Source of the DNA: an uncultured Eubacteriaceae bacterium
Lineage (GTDB): Bacteria > Bacillota > Clostridia > Oscillospirales > Acutalibacteraceae
DNA length: 5,770 nt
Assembly (NCBI GenBank): GCA_937905915.1
Contig: CALCVR010000034.1
Coordinates: 1-5,770, forward strand
Direction of reading: 5' to 3'
Within the stretch, counting starts at the first letter, position 1. Each line of letters opens with the position of its first letter. Below, piece by piece: positions 1-5,770 of the stretch. The notes under the pieces are model-generated. The model saw nothing but the letters and a program-made list of their open reading frames with translations. It was not told the origin of the DNA and did no database searches. The position numbers were made by a program, and so were the translations under genes.

Positions 1-13
1 TTGAAGAAGAACA

Positions 14-212
14 AAAAGAAGGAGAAAGAAAAAGAAAGAAGGAAGAAAAATTGTAGTGAAGAAGAATGAAGAAGTTTTTTGGGGGTTGTCTCATTGGGTG
101 AATTCTTTTAGGATTTCTTGTTTGTTGCTCACCTCCTTTGCTGTGTCTTTATCATACCAGTGGATTGTGTTGATTTCATGACATGATTTAAAACAGTTGT
201 TGACCTTTTTTT
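14..212. repeat. Diverged direct repeat, copy A
   Basis: This segment shares ordered blocks with 317-456. An 18-base A/G block at 14-31 is identical to 317-334. A GGATTTC block lies at 111-117 and again at 364-370. A 19-base block at 134-152 is identical to 378-396, and a 23-base block at 190-212 matches 434-456 with one difference. The last two blocks keep the same 244-base offset, while the earlier ones have offsets of 253 and 303, so the copies differ by internal indels. Both end in TTGACC followed by seven T. This was read by eye from the sequence; the family and origin of the repeat are unknown. Confidence 0.7.
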
Positions 213-254
213 GAAAGAATTTTTAACACATCTCGTTTGTTTTTTCTGCTATGA

Positions 255-299
255 AAGTAAGTGGCCCGGTCGAGGGATCCTCAACCGGGCCACTTATTT
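255..299. terminator. Strong GC-rich hairpin, possible terminator
   Basis: Positions 259-270 (AAGTGGCCCGGT) are perfectly complementary to 284-295. The stem extends outward to 255/299 with A-T pairs and one G-T wobble. After a single C/A mismatch it continues inward with GAGG (272-275) against CCTC (279-282), closing on a three-base loop. The result is about 20 paired positions in otherwise AT-rich DNA. The tract after the stem is only moderately T-rich (TTATTTC on the plus strand, TTACTTTC on the minus strand), so termination is plausible in either direction but not proven. It could instead be a repeat-family structure between the two direct repeat copies. Confidence 0.45.
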
Positions 300-316
300 C
301 AAGAAGAAAGAAAAAG

Positions 317-456
317 AAAAGAAGGAGAAAGAAATCTGTGAAAAAGATGAAACCACCAGCTCAGGATTTCTGCTGTTTCCTTTGCTGTGTCTTTATTATA
401 ACGGCAAAGCCCTATGATTTGATGAAACGATTGAAAACAGTTATTGACCTTTTTTT
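317..456. repeat. Diverged direct repeat, copy B
   Basis: This is the partner of 14-212, shorter by several internal deletions. It contains the GA-rich block (317-334), the GGATTTC block (364-370), the TCCTTTGCTGTGTCTTTAT block (378-396) and the TTGACC-T7 block (434-456). TTGACC at 444-449 resembles a -35 box. However, the hexamer 17 bases downstream (TAAAGA, 467-472) is a poor -10, so a promoter here is only a weak possibility. The copy ends about 70 bases before the better promoter of the ABC gene. Confidence 0.7.
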
Positions 457-523
457 AAACAAAAAATAAAGAAATTTTGAACAAGTAATTTTTGCCTTAT
501 TTTTAAAAATTCTCTTGGATACT

Positions 524-552
524 ATGACAACTCTTTCTAAATCTGGTAAAAT
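524..552 (+). promoter_or_regulatory. Sigma-A-type promoter for the ABC exporter gene
   Basis: A -35 hexamer ATGACA (524-529, five of six to consensus TTGACA) and a -10 hexamer TAAAAT (547-552, five of six to TATAAT) are separated by exactly 17 bases. Transcription would start near 558-560, giving a 5' leader of about 30 bases before the GTG at 591. Spacing, match quality and placement all agree, making this the best promoter seen in the window. No operator-like palindrome overlaps it. Confidence 0.7.
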
Positions 553-590
553 AATATCAGTTTGATTCTGTCTGTTGGAGGGGATTTCCC

Positions 591-2353
591 GTGAAAAAAG
601 AGAAAAATATCTTCCAGCTTCTCCGCAATGTTTTTGGACTTTTGCAAAAAAAACAAAAATGGGGATTTCTTCTGGTGTTGCTGATCCTAGCGGTTTCCGC
701 CGTTCTCAGTCAATTTACTCCTTTGGCCATCGGTCAGCTTACCGATCACATCTTGGATCAACCCGGCTTTTCTTTTGGAAGCATTCTTCCCTTTTTAATT
801 TTCATTCTAGTGGTCAATGTGGTAAATCAGCTGATTCAAATTGTCCGTCGGCTCATTGTGGAAGACACTGCTACCCGCGCTGAGAAAACTGCTCGGCAAA
901 AAGCTGTACAGTCTCTTTTATCCGCCCCCATGTCCTACTTTCGGCAAAATATGACAGGAAATATCCACGGTAGATTAAATCGTAGTCTCGACGGCATTAC
1001 AAAGCTAGTCAAACTGGTATTCATGGATTTTGCCCCCTCCATCGCCACCAGTATCGCCGCTATCGTGGTGATTTTTTCCCAGCTTCCCGTGATGATCGCT
1101 CTGTTAATTGTACTGGTCATCCCGGTAGGAAGCCTTATTGTGTTTCGCCAAATCTCCACGCAGAAGGGAATCCGCGTACAACTTCTACAGACCAAATCCA
1201 ACATGGATGGAACCATGGTAGAACTTCTGAACGGCATTGAAACCATCCGGGTATACGATAGTGTACAATCTGAGTGCCAACGTTTTTCTACCCAGTCGGA
1301 ACGGCTGCGGGCTAGAGAAATGAAACATCACAAAGCTATGGCCCTTTACGATGGATTGAAATTTCTCAATGAAGCGGTGTTTCATGTATTGGTCATCGGC
1401 GCCTCTGTCTTTCTAGCTTCCCAGGGCGTCATCAGTGTGGGCACCATCTTGACGGCCTATCTATGCTTTACACAGCTCACAGGCCCGCTGCGGGAGTTGC
1501 ACCGTATCTTAGATGAGTTGGCTGAAAATACTGTGCTAGCCAACGAATATTTCCGGCTGGTAGAAATTCCTGAGGATTTCTCCTATCAGTCCGTTTCCTC
1601 CTCACAGGCCCCGTCTGGCAACGGCATCGATATCCATGGACTTTCCTTTTCCTATCCGGAAAACCCCAACGGGACTATTCTGAAGGACCTATCCCTTTCC
1701 ATCCGTCCCGGCGAATTCGTGGGCATCGCCGGGCCCAGCGGATGCGGCAAATCCAGCCTGATCAAAGTCCTGACCAAGTTGGAAAAGGCTTCTGGGCATC
1801 TCACAATCGGCGGAAAACCTCTTTCCGATTTCTCCCGTCATCAGCTGGCCGATTTGGTATCCATCGTTCCACAAACCCCTTTTTGATTTCCGACACCATT
1901 TACCACAATATCTGTTACGGCTGCAAAAGGCAAGTGACCTCAGATGAAGTCATGCAGGCGGCGCGGCGGGCTCATATTCACGAGGACATTGAAAATCTTC
2001 CCGGCGGGTATTCCTTTGAAGTATCGGAATCTGGAGGCAATCTCTCTGGGGGACAACGGCAGCGAATCGCCATCGCTCGGATTTTCCTAAGGAATCCTCA
2101 GATCCTTATCTTGGACGAAGCCACGTCGGCTTTAGACAATACCTCTGAAAAATACATCCAAGCTGAGATTGAAAAAATGAAACAGCAGAACGGCACTACC
2201 ATCATCTCTATCGCCCACCGTCTTACTACTCTACAGAATTGCGACCGTATTTTGGTCTTTGATCAGGGGAAAATCATCCAGCAAGGGAAATACCAGGAGC
2301 TTATTGAGCAGCCGGGTATTTTTCAAGATATGTATAACGGTATTTTAAAATAA
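591..2353 (+). pseudogene. ABC exporter half-transporter, split by a -1 frame shift
   Basis: This encodes a membrane exporter half-transporter of the ABC type (six-helix membrane domain fused to an ATPase), which would act as a homo- or heterodimer. The substrate cannot be told. Start: GTG at 591, with GGAGGGG (577-583) seven bases upstream. Frame 1 gives residues 1-431 and stops at TGA 1884-1886. Reading one base back from 1883 continues the family sequence for 156 residues to TAA 2351-2353, 587 in total, a normal length for the family. Membrane segments lie near 24-47, 65-88, 145-165, 166-187, 256-277 and 280-297. ATPase motifs: A-loop Tyr355, Walker A GPSGCGKS 381-388, Q-loop Gln428, and after the shift signature LSGGQ 485-489, Walker B ILILDE 505-510 with catalytic Glu510, H-loop His543. 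All motifs are intact, so the break is recent, recoded, or an assembly error. Without the shift the product lacks signature, Walker B and H-loop and cannot hydrolyse ATP normally. No partner half-transporter is in the window. Confidence 0.9.
1877..1886 (+). other. Frame-shift point: CCCTTTT followed by TGA
   Basis: The zero-frame codons are ACC CCT TTT TGA, with four C (1876-1879) and five T (1880-1884). The heptamer C CCT TTT (1877-1883) fits the X XXY YYZ form of -1 slippery sites. Slipping back one base re-pairs as CCC TTT and then reads TTG ATT TCC, giving Pro-Phe-Leu-Ile-Ser, which is the expected continuation after an ABC Q-loop. One extra T (six instead of five) would give the same protein. 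I see no clear stimulatory stem-loop just downstream and no obvious upstream Shine-Dalgarno stimulator, so a one-base deletion or homopolymer sequencing error is the simpler reading. Confidence 0.75.
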
Positions 2354-2359
2354 CCAAAC

Positions 2360-2409
2360 AAAAAGATCCCTTAAGCATGCCTATGACGGCAACCTAAAGG
2401 GATCTTTTT
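2360..2409. terminator. Bidirectional intrinsic terminator between convergent genes
   Basis: Positions 2360-2372 (AAAAAGATCCCTT) are perfectly complementary to 2397-2409. Within the loop, TGCC (2378-2381) can pair with GGCA (2388-2391), making a second short stem. The 3' side ends in five T on the plus strand, and the A-run on the 5' side provides the matching U-tract for the minus strand. It lies 6 bases after the stop of the ABC gene and directly abuts the stop codon (2411-2413) of the frame-restored binding-protein gene, so it serves both convergent genes. Confidence 0.9.
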
Positions 2410-2410
2410 A

Positions 2411-4044
2411 TTACTCTAATTTGCCGGCTCCAATAAAGTCCACGCCTTTATCAAAAGGATGGAACAGGATACCGCTGACATTTTCAGCCATAGCAAAAAT
2501 TCGTTTTTGCGCGTATATCGGGACTACAAGTACTCCTCGCAGACTTGAAGAGACGCCTGATCGGTGCCTCCCTTTTTCTTTGCAGCAGAAAACAGCGCAT
2601 CGTATTGGGCGGATTTTAAATTGACAGGATTGTCATCATTCCCCGACTGGAACAGCTCTAATGTAGAAACCGCTTGATCGTCATCCCCTCGGAGGGCGCA
2701 AAGAGCCGCTTGATAGTTGCCCGCCTTTACCCGTTTGTCCAGCTCTGCTTCCGATAGCGGTACTAGGTTGACGTAAACCCCTATATTTTTCTGCCAGCTT
2801 TGCTGTACAAATCCCATGGCCAATTGAATGTCCATGTCTTCTGGGCACAATACGTCAATGGAAGTTTCCTGGTCTGGGGAAAGAGAGGCCATCCCTTGAT
2901 TGTAAAGAATGCGCGCTTCCTTGTCCAAAACCAGTGGCGAAGCCTCCAGAGGCGTGGAACGATAGGGTTGATCGCCTGCCAAGGCAGTGGGTAAAATCAA
3001 TCCATAAGCGGCCGACATATGCCCCGGTATGGTATTATACAGCAAATCCCGTTCAATAGACCCAGCGAAAGCCTTTCGTATGCTTTCATTTTTCCATATG
3101 TCCTTGTCCTGGTTAAAGCAAATGGCCCACGTGGTATCCTCAAAGGAGACATCCTGGAACCCCTTATCTTCCAGCGATTCAAATTGTTTGGAGGTCACTG
3201 GCGCCGCATCCAAATCCGATTCGTTCAATGCCTTCTGGACTTCTTCCGAGTCCTTGATAATCTGGAACAGTACGCCGGATGGTTGAACGGCATTGTGCCC
3301 GTTGTACTTACTGTTGGTCTTTAAACGCAAGGATACGCCATGTTCCCACTGCATGATACGAAAGGGGCCGTTATAGAGCAACATGTCTTTTTCCAGGCCA
3401 TAGCTTCCCCCGGTGGAAAGGAAAAACTCCTCGTTGCACGGCAGCCACGGGCCTGTGGTGATACGCCTGGGAAGATCAGATACAGGGTATTCCAACTGGA
3501 TCTCCAAAGTAAAATCATCCAATGCTTTGACTCCTAAGGCATCCACTGGTTCCTTCCCCTTGTGGATATCCTGCGCCCCCACTACAGGATAAAGCTCCGA
3601 GGCCATAGGAGACTGTGTAGCTGGATCTACTGCTCTCTGCATACCAAATACAAAGTCGGCCGCCGTAACCGGTGCTATCTGTTCGCCATCGTTGGCCACC
3701 CAGTAGGCATCCTGCCTTAGGTAAAACGTCCATGTCTTTTGGTCGTCGGATACATCCCATCGGGCGGCCGCCCCTGGGATAACCTGACTTTGTGAGTCAA
3801 TTCGTGTAAGGCCCTCCATACAATTCATCAAGACAATACGTGAACTATAGCTGGATGCAAACTGGGGATCCAATTGGGCTGGCTCCTCATTCAGCACATA
3901 GTTAATCAGCTTACCGGCTGGGGAATCCTTAGAACAAGAGGTTGCCCCACACAAAATAACACATATGCACAAAAAGCAAATCAATCGTCCAGCCCAGCCA
4001 AAACAGGCTGTCCGACCGATGGGTCTAGGGGGGACATGGGACAT
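2411..4044 (-). pseudogene. Oligopeptide-binding lipoprotein (SBP family 5), 3' frame disruption
   Basis: This is an extracellular solute-binding protein of the OppA/DppA type, which captures peptides for an ABC importer. Start: ATG at 4044, with TGGAGGA (4060-4054) nine bases upstream. A hydrophobic signal segment (residues about 21-36) ends in ATSC, with Cys37 the likely lipidated residue. Family landmarks include the N-terminal LNEEPAQLDPQFAS (51-64), WTFYLRQDAYW (105-115), the VTAADFVFGMQRAVDP stretch (126-141), and a C-terminal lobe with YDALFSAAKK near 481-490. The frame stops at residue 506 (TAG, 2526-2524) just after CEEYL. In the frame starting at GTA 2527-2525 another 38 residues follow (VVPIYAQKRIFAMAE..., ending HPFDKGVDFIGAGKLE) to TAA 2413-2411, exactly the tail expected for this family. 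No permease or ATPase genes are adjacent, so it is an orphan receptor here. Loss of the C-terminal tail probably impairs folding, though some function cannot be excluded. Confidence 0.87.
2524..2530 (-). other. Frame disruption in the binding-protein gene
   Basis: On the minus strand the codons TAC TTG TAG end the long frame, while GTA GTC CCG ATA TAC, sharing the G of TTG, continues the family sequence. Restoring the frame needs one base, or 3k+1 bases, added. Family members normally have about four or five residues between the EEYL-like helix end and the V-x-P-I-Y motif that are absent here. A deletion of roughly 13-16 bp therefore fits better than a one-base slip. There is no homopolymer at the site. 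Confidence 0.65.
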
Positions 4045-4079
4045 ATGAAAAAATCCTCCAATCTCATTTTATTTTCAGC

Positions 4080-4109
4080 ATTATGACGTAAATTCCCCAC
4101 CGCATGCAA
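4080..4109 (-). promoter_or_regulatory. Possible promoter of the binding-protein gene
   Basis: On the minus strand CATAAT (4085-4080) matches the -10 consensus at five of six positions. TTGCAT (4109-4104) lies 18 bases upstream as a -35 with three of six matches. The transcript would begin about 30 bases before the ATG at 4044, which suits a normal leader containing the TGGAGGA site. The weak -35 keeps this tentative; read-through from the deacetylase gene is the alternative. Confidence 0.35.
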
Positions 4110-4127
4110 AAATCATACAGTGGGGAA
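4093..4127. other. Inverted repeat in the deacetylase/binding-protein gap
   Basis: TTCCCCAC (4093-4100) pairs perfectly with GTGGGGAA (4120-4127) across a 19-base loop. On the minus strand the stem is followed only by a short TTT, so it is a poor intrinsic terminator. It overlaps the candidate promoter of the binding-protein gene, so an attenuator, a weak terminator of deacetylase transcripts or an operator are all possible. The sequence does not decide between them. Confidence 0.4.
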
Positions 4128-4149
4128 AAATCCATCCTTTCATTGTGCC

Positions 4150-4177
4150 GTCTCTGCTCATCCGGTAAGACAGAGAC
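4150..4177 (-). other. Stem-loop in the 3' region of the deacetylase transcript
   Basis: In the minus-strand RNA, GTCTCTG (4177-4171) pairs with CAGAGAC (4156-4150). After one bulged base, CTTA pairs with TGAG including one wobble, closing on a five-base loop. The same inner stem in plus-strand RNA would contain a C/A mismatch, so the structure favours the minus-strand transcript, in line with the flanking genes. No T-tract follows, so it is not a classical terminator; it may stabilise or process the mRNA 3' end. Confidence 0.4.
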
Positions 4178-4227
4178 CTTGGATCTCTTTATCATCGCGT
4201 TTGACAGTTTTTCTTCCGGATACGCCG

Positions 4228-5526
4228 TTAAAAATTGCCTTGGCCGGGAGTATCTCCCCTGCTTTTGTCAAATACATACTCCACGTCCATCATATCCCAC
4301 ACCTGATTCTGTACCGCTTCTTTGCCATTTGATTTGATGTAGTCGGGACCTTGTTCCAAACATTTGCGCATGGTAATGCCGTCGATGTTTTTGCGGTCGT
4401 TGAAAAGGTAACCGTCATACATCTTTTGATAGACGTTGATGCCAACTCCTGAAATGTGCTGGAAACCATATTGGAGCAGTACATTAAAAGGATCCGAACC
4501 GATCTTGGGATACTCTCCATAAGGGAAGAGATACACATTGGTTTTACCCACCAAAGATTCCACTTCGTCCTTCCACATCTGGCAGTCGTTGGCCATATAG
4601 TCTACCCCTTTTTTAGACATATGTCCGTGGGCATAGCTGTGGGAAGCAAATGTAAATCCATCCCGCTTAAGGCATTCTATAACGGGCTTGACCGCTTCAA
4701 TTTCCGAGTCCCGATTGGGCGATCCCACCTGAGTCCGATATCCTAAGATGCCGCTGTAACCTGTCAATCCTACCACTGCTTTGGCGCCGCGGTAAGAGAA
4801 GTCGGGATGTTTCTTCAAAAACTCGTTGATGATGGGAAACACTTCCGTGTCGGTGCGAATTTCTTCCTTGCCTGTTTTTGGGTTCTTCACCATCGCGGCA
4901 ATGTGTCCATCCGCCCCCACTACTAATTTATAGTTGCACCCGTTTTCCCTCATGTAATCATAGTAATTGACATCGTCCACTGAAATAATAACCGGCTTTT
5001 TGCCAGGAGGCAGTTTTAGAGTCTTTTTCACATAGGTTTTGCCCGAATCGTCTGATTCATCTGGCGCTCCGTAGAGTTGGCTAGGATCCACCAAAATGAA
5101 ATCGTTTCGATACAGTTCCTCCAGTATTCTCTGAAATTCTGTAGCTGTCGTCATATAATCATCCATGCCCTTAGCTTGAGCGTCGCCGTCAAAGGCCAGC
5201 TCCGGATATGCCACCAGCGGATGGAAAAAGATATGTTCAATCGGTCCTGTATATGCCACATAGTTGCTTTCATCCACCGAAGGCGCAGAAGATGCTTGGC
5301 TGCTTGCTGGATTGTTAGAGGATGCTGCATTGCTGGAAAGATCTTTTGACGAGCTCTCTGATGAGGTCTGGGAACTGCTGGCCACTCCAGCAGAGGCCGG
5401 GACTGCCGGTTTCCGTAACAAGAGGAAAACCGCTACCGCTACTATTATCAATACAATTCCCACCAGGATAAAGGGCAGCGCCGATTTCCACTTGCTTTTT
5501 CTACGATAAGGATAATAACTTCTCAT
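4228..5526 (-). CDS. Membrane-anchored polysaccharide deacetylase (NodB/CE4-like)
   Basis: This is a likely metal-dependent deacetylase acting outside the cell on N-acetylated glycans, possibly peptidoglycan; the substrate is not established. I start it at ATG 5526, six bases after a perfect AGGAGG (5538-5533). The longer frame from TTG at 5544 would place that site inside the coding region. The protein is 432 residues: a basic N-terminus (YRRKSKWK), one membrane segment (about 15-37), a Ser/Ala-rich linker (about 44-86), then the catalytic domain. Motif 1 is SVDDVNY with Asp184 and Asp185 (base and metal ligand in the CE4 family). Motif 2 is HSYAH with His296 and His300. The motif-3-like site is FPYG at 334-337. 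The spacing between motifs 1 and 2 (about 110 residues) is well above the usual CE4 spacing, motif 1 has Val where Gly is typical, and I do not see a clear motif 5 histidine, so this is a divergent subfamily. The 43-residue membrane protein lies 37 bases upstream, probably in the same operon. Confidence 0.87.
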   Translation of the reverse strand: MRSYYPYRRKSKWKSALPFILVGIVLIIVAVAVFLLLRKPAVPASAGVASSSQTSSESSSKDLSSNAASSNNPASSQASSAPSVDESNYVAYTGPIEHIFFHPLVAYPELAFDGDAQAKGMDDYMTTATEFQRILEELYRNDFILVDPSQLYGAPDESDDSGKTYVKKTLKLPPGKKPVIISVDDVNYYDYMRENGCNYKLVVGADGHIAAMVKNPKTGKEEIRTDTEVFPIINEFLKKHPDFSYRGAKAVVGLTGYSGILGYRTQVGSPNRDSEIEAVKPVIECLKRDGFTFASHSYAHGHMSKKGVDYMANDCQMWKDEVESLVGKTNVYLFPYGEYPKIGSDPFNVLLQYGFQHISGVGINVYQKMYDGYLFNDRKNIDGITMRKCLEQGPDYIKSNGKEAVQNQVWDMMDVEYVFDKSRGDTPGQGNF

Positions 5527-5532
5527 ACTATT

Positions 5533-5538
5533 CCTCCT
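5533..5538 (-). promoter_or_regulatory. Ribosome binding site that fixes the deacetylase start
   Basis: A perfect AGGAGG on the minus strand lies six bases before ATG 5526. It overlaps the frame that begins at the TTG at 5544, where it would encode Arg-Arg. It therefore argues for the ATG start and a protein six residues shorter than the longest open frame. Confidence 0.85.
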
Positions 5539-5563
5539 GCTCAATCATAAAGATGGCTTTTTC

Positions 5564-5695
5564 TTAAACCACTGGCACTACAACGCCTTTTACCACAGCA
5601 AATACGACTACCGCTGTGGATAGCAAAATAAGCGCTAAAAAAAGGTAAGCCGAAGCGGTTCCTACTTTTTCTTTTCTCTTGTGATGAGATTTCAT
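5564..5695 (-). CDS. Small single-pass membrane protein, 43 residues
   Basis: This short open frame starts at ATG 5695, five bases after a perfect AGGAGG (5706-5701), and ends at TAA 5566-5564. The product has a strongly basic start (MKSHHKRKEK), one hydrophobic helix (about residues 14-35, with SAYLFLALILL and TAVVVFAVV) and a short valine-rich tail (KGVVVPVV). The positive-inside rule predicts the N-terminus in the cytoplasm. It lies 37 bases upstream of the deacetylase on the same strand with no terminator between, suggesting one transcript. I do not recognise the family. It could be an assembly partner or regulator of the deacetylase, or an unrelated small envelope protein. No confident promoter is visible in the 75 bases upstream. 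Confidence 0.72.
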   Translation of the reverse strand: MKSHHKRKEKVGTASAYLFLALILLSTAVVVFAVVKGVVVPVV

Positions 5696-5770
5696 AATTT
5701 CCTCCTAAATCCCTCAAAACATCTTTTCACAATGGACTTGTTTTTCCAATTTTCTTCTTAAATTTTCTCT

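Larger units (their letters stand above)
1..523. other. Gene-free AT/purine-rich region
   Basis: No credible gene is seen on either strand. Open frames on the plus strand (around 211-417 and 251-469) translate purine-rich low-complexity sequence into Lys/Glu-rich strings, lack a good ribosome binding site and run through a strong hairpin, so they are rejected. The stretch holds GA-rich tracts (about 1-54 and 301-335), a diverged direct repeat (14-212 and 317-456) and a GC-rich inverted repeat (255-299). It sits directly upstream of the promoter of the ABC exporter gene. What lies left of base 1 is unknown, so the repeat may continue outside the window. Confidence 0.7.

Noticed and set aside
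1..460. CRISPR-like array
   Set aside because: There are only two diverged copies with differing internal spacing and no regular repeat-spacer pattern.
211..469. Two overlapping plus-strand open frames of 68 and 72 residues
   Set aside because: They translate GA-rich low-complexity DNA into Lys/Glu strings, have no good ribosome binding site, and cross the strong hairpin and the repeat copy B.
646..653. A8 run in the ABC gene as a second slippery or phase-variable site
   Set aside because: The frame is intact through it and the protein sequence on both sides fits the family; a slip here would only give a short product ending at 883. A run of eight A is common in AT-rich genes.
575..883. Open frame of 102 residues overlapping the start of the ABC gene
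   Set aside because: It overlaps the real transporter frame, whose sequence clearly matches a membrane exporter; its start lies at the ribosome binding site of the true gene.
1742..2353. Downstream ABC ATPase fragment as an independent gene
   Set aside because: The ATG at 1742 lies in the Walker A region in another frame, and the first residues up to about 1880 are a shadow translation; only 1883 onward is family sequence, continuing the upstream frame.
5527..5544. TTG at 5544 as the deacetylase start
   Set aside because: It lacks its own Shine-Dalgarno and would place the perfect AGGAGG of the ATG at 5526 inside the coding sequence.

Overview
The window looks like a chromosomal piece from a low-to-moderate GC Gram-positive bacterium, most likely a Clostridia-class Firmicute. 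The evidence is AGGAGG-type ribosome binding sites, a lipoprotein-type oligopeptide-binding protein, a membrane-anchored polysaccharide deacetylase with a Ser-rich linker, and U-tract terminators. Genus and species cannot be told from the sequence alone.

Layout. Positions 1-523 are AT- and purine-rich and hold no credible gene. They contain two diverged copies of a roughly 140-200 bp direct repeat, separated by a very strong GC-rich hairpin (255-299). A good sigma-A-type promoter (524-552) and a GGAGGGG Shine-Dalgarno lead into a plus-strand ABC exporter half-transporter (591-2353). Its reading frame is broken by one base right after the Q-loop, at a CCCTTTT/TGA sequence. A hairpin with T-runs on both strands (2360-2409) separates it from a convergent minus-strand oligopeptide-binding lipoprotein gene (2411-4044). 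That gene is broken near its 3' end: the last 38 residues of the family continue in another frame. Upstream of it on the minus strand lie a structured 183 bp gap (4045-4227), a membrane-anchored NodB/CE4-type polysaccharide deacetylase (4228-5526, start corrected to an internal ATG), and a small 43-residue single-pass membrane protein (5564-5695) with a perfect ribosome binding site.

How they fit together. All four products belong to the cell envelope: export across the membrane, peptide capture at the surface, glycan deacetylation outside the cell, and a small membrane protein probably co-transcribed with the deacetylase. There is no evidence that they form one pathway. The ABC gene and the binding protein each lack their partner subunits in the window.

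The most notable points are the two frame disruptions in adjacent convergent genes (one compatible with -1 recoding or a one-base indel, the other best explained by a deletion of about 13-16 bp), the duplicated upstream region with its hairpin, and the unannotated 43-residue membrane protein. I do not see a convincing new defence or mobile system.
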